This document shows positions 1-9,700 of a DNA stretch of 64,000 nt, piece after piece. The position numbers were made by a program, and so were the translations under genes. Origin of the DNA: Pseudomonas frederiksbergensis (GTDB taxonomy: Bacteria; Pseudomonadota; Gammaproteobacteria; Pseudomonadales; Pseudomonadaceae); the NCBI RefSeq assembly GCF_001874645.1, contig NZ_CP017886.1, positions 3,348,001 to 3,412,000 on the forward strand. Direction: 5' to 3'. Every line of letters begins with the position of its first letter. The first letter of the stretch is position 1. The notes beneath the pieces are model-generated. The model was given only the letters and a program-made list of their open reading frames with translations, searched no databases and was not told the DNA's origin.

Positions 1-1
1 G

Positions 2-532
2 TTTGCCGAGGATCTGGTGCTCGGTGTGAGCTTGAGCAGCACTCAGTTCGGCATGACGAACCTGGTCACCGAGTTGCGTCAGGTGCTGGAGCGCCATGAG
101 TTGCAGCCTTCGCAGCTGGAAGTTGAAATCACCGAAGACGCCTTGATACAAAATGTTGATGAGTCTCGCAAACAGCTGCGTCTGTTGCGTAACCTCGGGG
201 TGCGGGTGGCGTTGGATGACTTTGGTTCGGGGGTGTGCTCGTTGGCCCATTTACGCGATCTGGAGTTGGACACGCTCAAGCTCGACCGGCACCTGATTGC
301 CCGGATACCGGACTCGCCCCGGGATGCGGCGCTGGCTCGCAGTGTCATCGAGTTGTGCAAGCAATTCGGGATGTTGGTGATCGCCGAAGGTGTGGAGACC
401 GTTGCGCAGTATCAATGGCTTGAGGCCAACGGGTGCCAGTATGTGCAAGGTTTCCTGGTGGCCAGGCCGCTGATGGCCGACGACGCCGGTGGCTTTGCGC
501 AGCCGTTTGACTGGAGCGCGCTGACCGTCTGA
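2..532 (+). CDS. EAL-domain c-di-GMP phosphodiesterase, C-terminal part (5' truncated by window edge)
   Basis: The frame is open from base 2, so this is the end of a longer protein. The visible part is most of an EAL domain, which hydrolyses cyclic di-GMP to pGpG. Seen motifs are EVEITE, ALDDFGSG, LDTLKLDR, IAEGVET and YVQGF, which correspond to metal-binding and catalytic positions of active EAL proteins; the first Glu of the EAL signature lies outside the window. The chain stops about 20 residues after the domain, so EAL is the C-terminal module. Sensory or GGDEF domains upstream cannot be judged. Family call is firm; the full architecture is unknown. Confidence 0.9.
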   Translation, partial: FAEDLVLGVSLSSTQFGMTNLVTELRQVLERHELQPSQLEVEITEDALIQNVDESRKQLRLLRNLGVRVALDDFGSGVCSLAHLRDLELDTLKLDRHLIARIPDSPRDAALARSVIELCKQFGMLVIAEGVETVAQYQWLEANGCQYVQGFLVARPLMADDAGGFAQPFDWSALTV

Positions 533-574
533 ATTCGCTACACTGGCGGCCTTTCGTCTCTCTGTTGTTGGCCC

Positions 575-1066
575 ATGACCGCGCTCAAGTACCTCCAGGC
601 TTATCCCGCTGCCTTGCAAGAGCAAGTGCGCCAGTTGATCGATCAGGATCGGCTGGGCGACTACCTGAGCCAACGTTACCCGGACAAACACGCGGTGCAG
701 AATGACAAGGCGCTGTACAGCTACACGCTGGAGTTGAAACAGGAATACCTGCGCAATGCGCCGGCCATCGACAAAGTGCTGTTCGACAACCGCCTCGACC
801 TGACCCACCGTGCCCTCGGCCTGCACACCGCAATCTCGCGGGTGCAGGGCGGCAAGCTCAAGGCCAAGAAAGAAATTCGCATTGCGTCGTTGTTCAAGGA
901 CGCCGCACCGCAGTTCCTGAAAATGATCGTGGTGCACGAGTTGGCGCATTTCAAAGAGTCCGATCACAACAAGGCTTTCTATAAGCTGTGCGAGCATATG
1001 CTGCCGGGGTATCACCAGCTGGAGTTCGACTTGCGGGTGTACCTGACGTGGCGGGATATGCAATAA
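575..1066 (+). CDS. YgjP-like (DUF45/M48-type) metal-dependent hydrolase
   Basis: A 163-residue protein with a zinc-protease type motif HELAH at residues 121-125 followed by His131 (SDHNKAFY), the pattern of the YgjP/DUF45 metallopeptidase-like family. It has no signal peptide or membrane segment, so it should be cytoplasmic. The ATG at 575 is about 40 bases after the preceding stop. Family members are usually annotated as M48-like metallopeptidases or putative UTP pyrophosphatase-like enzymes; the true substrate cannot be read from sequence. A REP element follows the stop. Confidence 0.8.
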   Translation: MTALKYLQAYPAALQEQVRQLIDQDRLGDYLSQRYPDKHAVQNDKALYSYTLELKQEYLRNAPAIDKVLFDNRLDLTHRALGLHTAISRVQGGKLKAKKEIRIASLFKDAAPQFLKMIVVHELAHFKESDHNKAFYKLCEHMLPGYHQLEFDLRVYLTWRDMQ

Positions 1067-1070
1067 CAGA

Positions 1071-1144
1071 TCAAAAGATCGCAGCCTACGGCAGCTCCTA
1101 CATAGGCATGCGTGTAGGAGCTGCCGAAGGCTGCGATCTTCTAA
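1071..1144. repeat. REP pair (inverted, BIME-like)
   Basis: Two inverted copies of the Pseudomonas REP motif (GATCGCAGCCTACGGCAGCT and its complement) separated by about 12 bases. The two halves form a long hairpin. It lies between the YgjP-like gene and the winged-helix gene. Same family as copies near 9.6, 13.4, 20.0, 26.6, 27.2, 30.1, 41.2, 45.3, 46.6, 56.4 and 57.6 kb. Confidence 0.9.
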
Positions 1145-1162
1145 AATAATAAAGGAGCGGAC

Positions 1163-1453
1163 GTGAGCAAGACCAAGAGCAGCTTCTACCGTCGGTTGTA
1201 CGTGGCGTACCTGATCGACAGCGGGCTGGCCAGCAGCGTCCCGGCGCTGACTGAGGTCACCGGTATGCCGCGGCGTACTGCCCAGGACACTATCGCCGCG
1301 TTGGCGGATTTGGATATTGTGTGTGAATTCGAGCAGGAAGAGGGCGCGCGCAACCATGCCGGGCGCTATCGGATTCGCGAGTGGGGAGCGATTGATCCAC
1401 GCTGGATCGAGCAGCATTTGCAGCAGATCAAAGCAGTGCTGGAATACCCCTGA
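1163..1453 (+). CDS. Small winged-helix DNA-binding protein
   Basis: A 96-residue protein with a predicted N-terminal winged helix-turn-helix (about residues 8-75: LIDSGLASSVPALTEVTGMP RRTAQDTIAALADL, then a wing ending in RYRIREWG) and a short C-terminal helix. It starts with GTG at 1163, supported by an AAAGGAG ribosome binding site 7 bases upstream; no in-frame ATG fits better. Pseudomonads carry conserved single-domain proteins of this type. It is probably a transcription factor or DNA-binding accessory protein; target unknown. It follows the YgjP-like gene but a REP element separates them. Confidence 0.7.
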   Translation: MSKTKSSFYRRLYVAYLIDSGLASSVPALTEVTGMPRRTAQDTIAALADLDIVCEFEQEEGARNHAGRYRIREWGAIDPRWIEQHLQQIKAVLEYP

Positions 1454-1458
1454 AACCT

Positions 1459-1512
1459 GATCGTTCCCACGCTCCTGTGTTGATCGTTCCCTCACTCTGC
1501 GTGGGAACGATC
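1459..1512. repeat. GATCGTTCCCACG inverted repeat
   Basis: GATCGTTCCCACG at 1459-1471 and GTGGGAACGATC at 1501-1512 form an inverted pair, with a third partial copy (GATCGTTCCCTC) between them. A compact version occurs at 2983-3020. This is a second interspersed repeat family, distinct from the REP elements. It sits between convergent genes. Confidence 0.8.
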
Positions 1513-1513
1513 A

Positions 1514-1966
1514 CTAGGGACGGCGCATCCCGATATGCGGAATGTCATCTTCCAGATATTCCTCGCCCACCACGACAAACCCGTAGCGCCCGTAATACCC
1601 CTGCAAATGCGCCTGGGCCGACAGATAGATCGGTAGGTCTGGCCAATACTTCTCGGCCTGTTTGAGTGCGTGCTCCATCAGTTCATGACCCAGGCCCTGG
1701 CCCCGTGCATGAGGTGCAATCACCACTCGGCCGATGACCACGTCACCGCCCTGTGAAATCGGGTCGAGCAAACGCAGGTAAGCCACCAGCCGATCACCGT
1801 CCCAGGCCATCAAATGGCAGGTGTCGCCGTCCAGGTCCAGCCCATCGACTTCCTGATAGGCGCATTTCTGTTCAACGACGAACACCTCAGTGCGCAACTG
1901 CAAAATGGCGTATAGCTGCTCTTTACCCAGATCGCTGTGGTGTTTGCAGACCCAATCAATTGTCAT
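1514..1966 (-). CDS. ElaA-like GNAT N-acetyltransferase
   Basis: A 150-residue GNAT protein close in length and motifs to ElaA. The N-terminal part (QLYAILQLRTEVFVVEQKCAYQEVDGLD) is the ElaA signature, followed by the acetyl-CoA pyrophosphate loop region VVIAPHARGQGLGHELM and the C-terminal strand YGRYGFVVVGEEYLEDDIPHIGM. The frame is open up to 2068, but the ATG at 1966 gives the family start (MTIDW) and has AAGGAA upstream. The natural acceptor of ElaA proteins is not established. Cytoplasmic, single gene. Confidence 0.85.
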   Translation of the reverse strand: MTIDWVCKHHSDLGKEQLYAILQLRTEVFVVEQKCAYQEVDGLDLDGDTCHLMAWDGDRLVAYLRLLDPISQGGDVVIGRVVIAPHARGQGLGHELMEHALKQAEKYWPDLPIYLSAQAHLQGYYGRYGFVVVGEEYLEDDIPHIGMRRP

Positions 1967-2188
1967 CTTCACATTCCTTGAACAACGTCGCTCCGATACT
2001 AAGCGTCCCGTCGCGGGATGTCTTGCGGCATAAATATCTGTGACAAAGGCCGTAATGCCATCATTCATTTCTCGCGGCGTTGTCTTCTTTGTGTAATCTG
2101 ATTTTTAGCAGTTGGTTCTGGCTTCAATGAACTACTGTTAGGGCCGGGGTTGTGGCTGCGATTCGGCACACCGGCCTTCGAGTTTTTG

Positions 2189-2232
2189 GCTAAAAACACG
2201 CTGGGCTGTCCGCCCGCTAAGGATTTTTTAGC
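2189..2232 (+). promoter_or_regulatory. Leader hairpin ending at the start codon
   Basis: GCTAAAAA at 2189-2196 and TTTTTAGC at 2225-2232 are a perfect 8-bp inverted pair; the right arm ends on the base before the ATG at 2233. The likely ribosome binding site (TAAGGA, 2218-2223) lies in the enclosed stretch, so pairing could affect translation. This is a sequence observation; function is inferred. Confidence 0.4.
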
Positions 2233-2970
2233 ATGCCGCGATTGCATCTAGCCGTTGCTTTGATTGGATTGCTGTTGCTGAGCCAGACCGCCACAGCAGA
2301 AAAACTGCGGCTGGTGGCCGATGTCTGGCCACCATTTACCGATGCCACGCTGGTCAATGGCGGGCTGGCGACAGACATCGTCAGTACCGCGCTGGCGCGG
2401 GCGGGTTATGCCAGTGATTTCGAGCAGGTGCCTTGGGCCAGGGCCTTGCTGGGGGTGGGCGAAGGGCGTTACGACGTGCTGGTCAATGCCTGGTACAACG
2501 AAGAACGCACCCACATCGGGCAGTTTTCCAGCGAGTATCTGCTCAACCGGATACGTTTCATCAAGCGTAAAGACACGCCGATCGAATACAACAATTTGCA
2601 GCAACTGCACACTTATCCGATTGCCGTGGTGCGCGGCTATGCCTATTCGCCTGCGTTTGACAGTGACGTGGCCTTGCAGAAAGTCCAAGTGCACAACTTC
2701 GCCATGGCGGTGCGCATGCTCGCTGCTGACCGGGTGAAGCTGACCCTGGAAGATGAATACGTCGCCCGCTATTACCTGGCGCGCGAATCATCCAGGGTGC
2801 GCAATGCCGTGGAGTTCCTGCCCAATCCTCTGAGCGAAAACAGCCTGCATATTCTGGTCAGCCTGAAGAACCCCGACCATGAAAAGATTGTCGCCGGTTT
2901 CGACCGCGAAATTGCAGCGATGAAGGCGGATGGCAGCTATGAGCAACTGCTCAAGCAGCATGGGATGTGA
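2233..2970 (+). CDS. Periplasmic solute-binding protein, family 3 (SBP_bac_3)
   Basis: A 245-residue protein with a cleavable signal peptide (MPRLHLAVALIGLLLLSQ then ATA, cleavage about residue 22) and a family-3 substrate-binding fold: LRLVADVWPPFTDA at the mature N-terminus, GLATDIVSTAL, FEQVPWARALLGVGEGRYDVL, and a C-terminal DREIAAMKADGSYEQLLKQHG. These resemble polar amino-acid binding proteins, but no permease or ATPase is adjacent, so it may act as an orphan sensor-type protein. Ligand unknown. Confidence 0.8.
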   Translation: MPRLHLAVALIGLLLLSQTATAEKLRLVADVWPPFTDATLVNGGLATDIVSTALARAGYASDFEQVPWARALLGVGEGRYDVLVNAWYNEERTHIGQFSSEYLLNRIRFIKRKDTPIEYNNLQQLHTYPIAVVRGYAYSPAFDSDVALQKVQVHNFAMAVRMLAADRVKLTLEDEYVARYYLARESSRVRNAVEFLPNPLSENSLHILVSLKNPDHEKIVAGFDREIAAMKADGSYEQLLKQHGM

Positions 2971-2982
2971 AGACCCGAATTT

Positions 2983-3020
2983 GATCGTTCCCACGTCGAA
3001 CCGTCTGCGTGGGAACGATC
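2983..3020. repeat. GATCGTTCCCACG inverted repeat (compact copy)
   Basis: GATCGTTCCCACG and CGTGGGAACGATC flank a 12-base loop, giving a near-perfect hairpin between two convergent genes. It could also act as a weak bidirectional terminator, although no T-run follows. Same family as 1459-1512. Confidence 0.8.
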
Positions 3021-3042
3021 GCAGACGATCTCACCACAGATC

Positions 3043-5226
3043 TCACTCCTCGCTCGTATCCTTGATCAAATGCGCCGCCAACGTCCGCAACGGTCCCAAT
3101 TGCCGGCAGATCAACGCCAGTTGGGTTTGCACCAGACGCTGACCTTCGTCGATCTCGTCGGGCATGTGTTCGAGCCCGGCGGCCAGGGCTTCTTCTTCGT
3201 CGCTCTGAATCGCAATCGGCAGTTTGCTCTCCAGCCCCTGGGCGATTTCGTCGATGCTGGCCGCGAGGCTGACCCCGGCCCCGTTGATCAACTGTTCGCG
3301 AACGTCAGCGGGCAGCTGGATTTCGCGGTGTGCGCCGAGGCCCGAGAGGTAGCTGAGCAAGGTGTGGGAAAGCACCAGGAAACGGAAGCCGACGTCGGCT
3401 TCCTTACGGAAATGCCCTGGCTCCATGAGCATGTTGGCCAAGGTGGTCGACAGCGCTGCATCGGCATTGTGGGCATTGCGTCGAGCCAGCCGATAGGCCA
3501 GGTCATCACGTTTGCCGGCGGCGTATTGCTGCATGATCTGCCGCAGGTAAATACTGTTGCAGGTCAGGGTGTTGGCCAGCACTTTGTTCAGCCGTCGACC
3601 TTGCCAGTCTGGCAGGAACAGAAGCACCGCCAGCCCTGCAATCAGGCCGCCGAGCAAGGTGTCGAGCAGCCTTGGCAGGAACAGTCCGTAACCGTCGCCG
3701 ACCTGGTTGAAGCAGAACAAAATCATCAAGGTGATCGCTGCTGTCGCCAGGGTGTAGCGGGTGGTGCGGTTGATAAAGAACACCACCCCGGCGGCAATCG
3801 CGAAACACGATTGCACCAGCGGGTTGGGGAACAGATCGAACAACGCCCAGGCCAGGGTCAAACCAATCGCGGTGCCAAGGATCCGCTGACCGAGTTTGCG
3901 CCGCGTGGCGCCGTAGTTCGGTTGGCAGACAAACAGCGTGGTGAGGATGATCCAGTAGCCTTGCGATGGGTGGATCAAGTGCACCATGCCGTAGCCGATG
4001 GTCAGGGCCAGGGGCAAGCGCAGGGCATGCCGAAACAGCAACGAGGTCGGCGTCAGCTGCGTGCGCAGGCGCGTCCAGACGTCCTTGAGGTTGCGCGGTG
4101 AGCGGTCGAGCAGGCTGCTGTCGGTGGCGTCGGCCAGGCTGTCGGGGTTACTCGCGTCGCTGAGCAAGCGGTCAAGGGTGCCGAGGTTGGCTGCCAGTGC
4201 GCGCAATGAGCGCAGCAAGCCGCGCCAGGCCGGGTTGCTCTGGATGCGCAGGTGTTCGAGGGAGGCGTGCAGGTCGCTCAAGGCTTCGGCAAAGCTGTGG
4301 TCGTAGACGAACGGCTGGCGCATCTGGATCGACTCGGCCAATGCCCGGCAGGCTTTGCCTTGCTGGCGCAGCAGGCGTTGGCAGCGGAACAGCACGTCGC
4401 TGTGGAAAAAGGCTTCGGCCAAAGCGTTGTACGGATAGTGCGAAGAGCTGGCGCGTTCGTGGATGTCCTGGGCGAGGAAATACAGCTTCAGGTAGCGGCT
4501 GACTTTCGACCCCGGCCGCCCGTTGCCGACACGGTGCAGGATGATTTCCTTGGCGGCGTTGAGCGCCGCGACCACTCGGCCATTTTGCTGCGCCAGTTCC
4601 AGCCGCCGGGCTTCGACGTCCATCTGACGGATCGGCTCGAACAGCGATGATTTGAGCTTCAGGTAAAACCCCAGCTCGCGAAACAAACGCGCCAGGCTCT
4701 GTTGCACCGGCTGGTTGGAAAACAGCGCCTGCCACAGCACCGAGAGCAAGCCATACCAGGCGGCGCCGGCCACCAGCAACACCGGTTCATGCCAGAAATC
4801 GGTGACCGCGCCGCCGCGTTGGTCGACACCGATCATGGTGTACACCGACAGAATCAACGTCGCCGAGGCAATCGCGCCATAGCGTTCGCCCAGGGCGCCA
4901 AGCATGGTCAGGCCGAAACTGGCCAGTGCCAGGGCGAACACGAAGATGTACGGGTAGGGGAATAGCAGCTCGACCGAGCACGCGGCAACGCTGAAACACA
5001 CCAGCGTCACGGCCAACGCATTGAGACGGCCCTGCCAGCTGTCGTCGGTTTCAGCCAGGGCGCTGGCGATAATCCCCAGGAACAGCGGGATCAGCAGGCC
5101 CATTTCATTTTGATACCAACACAGCGCCATGGTGCCGGTCAGGGCGATGAACACCCGCACGCTGTAGCTGAATTTATCCAACGCCCAAAGGCGACGCAGA
5201 GACTGACGAAACGAGGTCGATGGCAT
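3043..5226 (-). CDS. yccS: YccS-type FUSC family membrane protein
   Basis: A 727-residue inner-membrane protein with two sets of about six transmembrane segments (around residues 25-155 and 400-530), each followed by a cytoplasmic region, the layout of YccS/FUSC aromatic-acid-exporter-like proteins. The start MPSTSFRQSLRRLWALDKFSYSVRV is typical of YccS and length agrees with the family. Substrate is unproven; the family is often called a putative efflux transporter. The ATG at 5226 has only a weak ribosome binding site. Single gene, convergent with the binding protein. Confidence 0.85.
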   Translation of the reverse strand: MPSTSFRQSLRRLWALDKFSYSVRVFIALTGTMALCWYQNEMGLLIPLFLGIIASALAETDDSWQGRLNALAVTLVCFSVAACSVELLFPYPYIFVFALALASFGLTMLGALGERYGAIASATLILSVYTMIGVDQRGGAVTDFWHEPVLLVAGAAWYGLLSVLWQALFSNQPVQQSLARLFRELGFYLKLKSSLFEPIRQMDVEARRLELAQQNGRVVAALNAAKEIILHRVGNGRPGSKVSRYLKLYFLAQDIHERASSSHYPYNALAEAFFHSDVLFRCQRLLRQQGKACRALAESIQMRQPFVYDHSFAEALSDLHASLEHLRIQSNPAWRGLLRSLRALAANLGTLDRLLSDASNPDSLADATDSSLLDRSPRNLKDVWTRLRTQLTPTSLLFRHALRLPLALTIGYGMVHLIHPSQGYWIILTTLFVCQPNYGATRRKLGQRILGTAIGLTLAWALFDLFPNPLVQSCFAIAAGVVFFINRTTRYTLATAAITLMILFCFNQVGDGYGLFLPRLLDTLLGGLIAGLAVLLFLPDWQGRRLNKVLANTLTCNSIYLRQIMQQYAAGKRDDLAYRLARRNAHNADAALSTTLANMLMEPGHFRKEADVGFRFLVLSHTLLSYLSGLGAHREIQLPADVREQLINGAGVSLAASIDEIAQGLESKLPIAIQSDEEEALAAGLEHMPDEIDEGQRLVQTQLALICRQLGPLRTLAAHLIKDTSEE

Positions 5227-5390
5227 GAAGTGCGGAGGCCTTCCGGGGCAATGCAGCTAAATTGAGCCAGTAATGACGACGACGCAATGGCGCCGATCAC
5301 ATCTGACAGCAAAAACTGTTCCTTCCCTGGATCATGGCCCGTGGGAACACCACGTTACGGTGTTGAAACACGCCCCGTAGGGGTTCTGTG

Positions 5391-6569
5391 TCAGGCGTAC
5401 TGCGCCGCCGCGTAACCCGACGCCCAAGCCCATTGGAAGTTGAAGCCGCCCAGGTGCCCGGTGACGTCCAGCACTTCTCCGATGAAGTACAGGCCAGGGC
5501 TTTTCAGCGATTCCATGGTTTTGGACGAGACTTCATGGGTGTCGACGCCGCCGAGTGTCACTTCGGCAGTGCGATAGCCTTCGGTGCCGGCCGGGACCAG
5601 TGTCCAGCTCGCCAGTTTTGTGGCGATATCGGCCAGCTCGGCGTGGGTGTACTGCTTCATCGGCTTGGAGACGAACCAGTTGTCGGCCAGCAGGTTGGCC
5701 ATCTTCTTGGTGAAGATTTCGCCCAGCAGGGTTTTCAGCTCGCTGTTCGGCCGTTCGGCTTGCTGCTGTTGCAGCCAGTTCGGCACGTCGTGGTCTGGCA
5801 TCAGATTGATTTCGACGGCGTCACCGGATTGCCAGAACGACGAAATCTGCAAAATAGCCGGGCCGCTGAGGCCACGGTGGGTGAACAGGATGTTCTCGCG
5901 AAAGCTCTGATCGTTGCAGCTCACCAGGCAATCCACCGACGTACCGGAGAGCTCGGTGCACAGTTCTTTGAGTTGGTCGGTGATGGTGAACGGCACCAGA
6001 CCGGCGCGGGTGGGCAGCAACTGGTGGCCGAACTGCTTGGCCACTTGATAACCGAAACCGGTGGCGCCCAGGGTCGGGATCGACAGGCCGCCGGTGGCGA
6101 TCACCAGCGATTCGCAGGTCAGCTGGCCCAATGTGGTTTCCAGCAGGTAACCGCTTTCGAGTTTCTCGATCTGCTGGATCGACGTGTCGAGGTGCAGGTT
6201 GACGCCGACCTGATCGCACTCGTCGAGGAGCATGCCGAGGATGTCACTGGATTTGTTATCGCAGAACAGCTGGCCAAGTTTTTTCTCGTGGTACGGCACG
6301 CCGTGTTTGGCCACCATCCCGATGAAATCCCATTGGGTGTAGCGCGCCAGCGCGGATTTGCAGAAATGCGCATTTTGCGAGAGAAAATTGCTCGGCTCGG
6401 TGTACATGTTGGTGAAATTGCAACGTCCACCACCGGACATGAGGATTTTCTTGCCGGCCTTGTTCGCGTGGTCGAGCAGCATCACCTTGCGCCCGCGCCC
6501 GGCGGCGGTCAGCGCACACATCAACCCAGCGGCGCCAGCGCCAATGATCACGACTTCGGTAGAGCGCAA
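5391..6569 (-). CDS. YhiN/BaiN family FAD-dependent oxidoreductase
   Basis: A 392-residue flavoprotein of the HI0933/YhiN family. Seen are the FAD-binding loop VVIIGAGAAGLMCALTAA at the N-terminus, the family signature GKKILMSGGGRCNFTN, LVIATGGLSIPTLGATGFGY, and the C-terminal GEVLDVTGHLGGFNFQWAWASGYAAA. The start is TTG at 6569, with GAGGA about 8 bases upstream; no upstream ATG exists in frame and the FAD loop begins at residue 6. Related proteins reduce double bonds in bile acids or are of unknown role, so the substrate is not predictable. Confidence 0.85.
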   Translation of the reverse strand: MRSTEVVIIGAGAAGLMCALTAAGRGRKVMLLDHANKAGKKILMSGGGRCNFTNMYTEPSNFLSQNAHFCKSALARYTQWDFIGMVAKHGVPYHEKKLGQLFCDNKSSDILGMLLDECDQVGVNLHLDTSIQQIEKLESGYLLETTLGQLTCESLVIATGGLSIPTLGATGFGYQVAKQFGHQLLPTRAGLVPFTITDQLKELCTELSGTSVDCLVSCNDQSFRENILFTHRGLSGPAILQISSFWQSGDAVEINLMPDHDVPNWLQQQQAERPNSELKTLLGEIFTKKMANLLADNWFVSKPMKQYTHAELADIATKLASWTLVPAGTEGYRTAEVTLGGVDTHEVSSKTMESLKSPGLYFIGEVLDVTGHLGGFNFQWAWASGYAAAQYA

Positions 6570-6617
6570 AACGGTGTCCTCAAATAAACAGCCCGTACGT
6601 TGGATATGTGGTGTTGC

Positions 6618-8003
<1,386 letters not shown>

Positions 8004-8081
8004 GGGACTGGCCTGCAAAACAAAATGTCGCGCAGTGTACCAGTCCCACGCTCTCCACCTGCAAATTCTGGACGAATAGTC

Positions 8082-8145
8082 GTAGCAGCCCCCGAAGGCG
8101 GTCCTGCGGACACGCAACGCAGCCTCGTGCCTCGACAGCTGCTAC
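8082..8145. repeat. Degenerate copy of the GTAGCAGCTGCCGAG long palindrome
   Basis: Right arm is well kept (GCAACGCAGCCTCGTGCCTC then ACAGCTGCTAC) but the left arm is shortened to GTAGCAGCCCCCGAAGGCGG. It is related to the intact palindromes at 15256-15355 and 38427-38528. It lies between dbpA and the MFS gene. Confidence 0.7.
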
Positions 8146-8148
8146 AGG

Positions 8149-9576
8149 TCAGTGCTCTATATCGTGCTCGCGGCTGACCATTCGTCGGCCATCCTTTGGA
8201 GAGAGCTGAGAAAAAATCGTCGCGGCGAGCATTGCCATGATTCCGACTGTGACGAAGGTCAGCTGAAACGCGCCCAGTACCGTGTCGACACCGTCATTAC
8301 CGGCCTCTGCCGTGAAGCCGCCAAGCAGGGCGCCAGCGCAGGCAACGCCCAGACTCAGCGACAACTGCGCGACCACTGACAGCAGGCTGTTGCCGCTGCT
8401 GGCGCTGGCGTCGTCGAGGTCGATCAGGGTCACGGTGTTCATCGCCGTGAACTGCAAGGAGTTGATCGCGCCGAGTATCGCCAGTTGCACCAGCAGCAGC
8501 CAATAAGGCGTTTGTTCGCTGACCAGGCCCATGCTCGTCAGCATCAACCCCAGTGCCAGAGTGTTGCCGGTGAGCACAATGCGGTAGCCCAGGCGTTCGA
8601 TCAGTGGTCGGGCGACTGACTTGGCAAACATCGCCGCCGCGGCCAGCGGCAACATGCTCATCCCCGCCTGGGACGGCGAGTAGCCCAATGCAACCTGTAG
8701 CAGCAACGGCACCAGAAACGGCAGGGCGCCGCTGCCGAGTCGGGCGAACAGGTTGCCGAGAATCCCCACGGCAAAGGTCCGGGTCTTGAACAGTGCCGGC
8801 GCGAACAACGGATTGTCGATGTGTCCGGCCCGCAGCCAATAAGCCGCCAGGCACGCCATGCCGCCGAACAACAGCAACATCACTCGCAAGTGCGGCAGGT
8901 GCAGCTCGCCCAGACCTTCCATGGCAATGGTGATCAGCACCATCGCCGCGCCGAACAGCAGGAAACCCAAGCCATCGAAGCGGGTGCGCTCAGCGCCACG
9001 CAGGTCCGGGATGAACTTCCAGACGGCGTAGCAACCGACCAGCCCGACCGGCAGGTTGATCAGGAAAATCCAGTGCCAGGTCAGGTATTGCACCATCCAG
9101 CCGCCCATGGTCGGGCCGATCAGCGGCCCGAGCAGGCCGGGAATGGTGATGAAACCCATGATTCGCACCAGTTCCGAACGCGGATAAGCGCGCAGCACCA
9201 CCAATCGCCCGACCGGCAACATCAATGCGCCGCCCAGCCCCTGAATCACCCGGGCGCCGACCAGCATGGTCAAGGTGCTGGAGAGTGCACAGAGCAAGGA
9301 GCCGAGGCTGAACAAGAGGATCGCGCCGAAGAAGATTTTCCGGGTGCCGAAGCGGTCGGCGACCCAGCCCGACGCCGGAATCAGCAAGGCGACCGTGAGC
9401 ATGTAGGCGATGACCACGCCCTGCATGCGCAGTGGGTCTTCTGCCAGATCGAGGGCCATGGCGGGCAGGGCGGTGTTGAGGATGGTCCCGTCGAGGGACT
9501 GCATGAAGAACGCAATCGCCACCACCCAGGGGACCCAACGGGCGGTGATTGCGTCAAGAGCCGGACGGTTGGGCAT
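8149..9576 (-). CDS. DHA2-family MFS transporter, MdtD-like
   Basis: A 475-residue, 14-helix major facilitator of the DHA2 drug:proton antiporter group. Motifs include AFFMQSLDGTILNTALPAMA in helix 1, GWVADRFGTRKIFF between helices 2 and 3 (motif A), GGALMLPVGRL, and the motif C-like GLLGPLIGPTMGGWM. Order and length resemble E. coli MdtD. Start at 9576 chosen over an upstream alternative because MPNRPALDAITARWVPW precedes helix 1 directly; the alternative start lies inside a REP element. Substrate unknown; no MdtABC-type RND genes are nearby. Confidence 0.85.
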   Translation of the reverse strand: MPNRPALDAITARWVPWVVAIAFFMQSLDGTILNTALPAMALDLAEDPLRMQGVVIAYMLTVALLIPASGWVADRFGTRKIFFGAILLFSLGSLLCALSSTLTMLVGARVIQGLGGALMLPVGRLVVLRAYPRSELVRIMGFITIPGLLGPLIGPTMGGWMVQYLTWHWIFLINLPVGLVGCYAVWKFIPDLRGAERTRFDGLGFLLFGAAMVLITIAMEGLGELHLPHLRVMLLLFGGMACLAAYWLRAGHIDNPLFAPALFKTRTFAVGILGNLFARLGSGALPFLVPLLLQVALGYSPSQAGMSMLPLAAAAMFAKSVARPLIERLGYRIVLTGNTLALGLMLTSMGLVSEQTPYWLLLVQLAILGAINSLQFTAMNTVTLIDLDDASASSGNSLLSVVAQLSLSLGVACAGALLGGFTAEAGNDGVDTVLGAFQLTFVTVGIMAMLAATIFSQLSPKDGRRMVSREHDIEH

Positions 9577-9619
9577 GGGACCTCGTGTGAGAGTGTGTTT
9601 GTTGAATTGTGTGTGCCCG

Positions 9620-9695
9620 AAAAGATCGCAGCCTGCGGCAGCTCCTACGCCGAACGCATACACCTGTAGGAGCTGCCGCAGGCTGCGATCTTTTG
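9620..9695. repeat. REP pair
   Basis: Inverted copies of GATCGCAGCCTGCGGCAGCT flanking a short spacer, between the MFS gene and the tldE-like gene. Perfectly paired arms of about 28 bases. Confidence 0.9.
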
Positions 9696-9700
9696 CGCCG

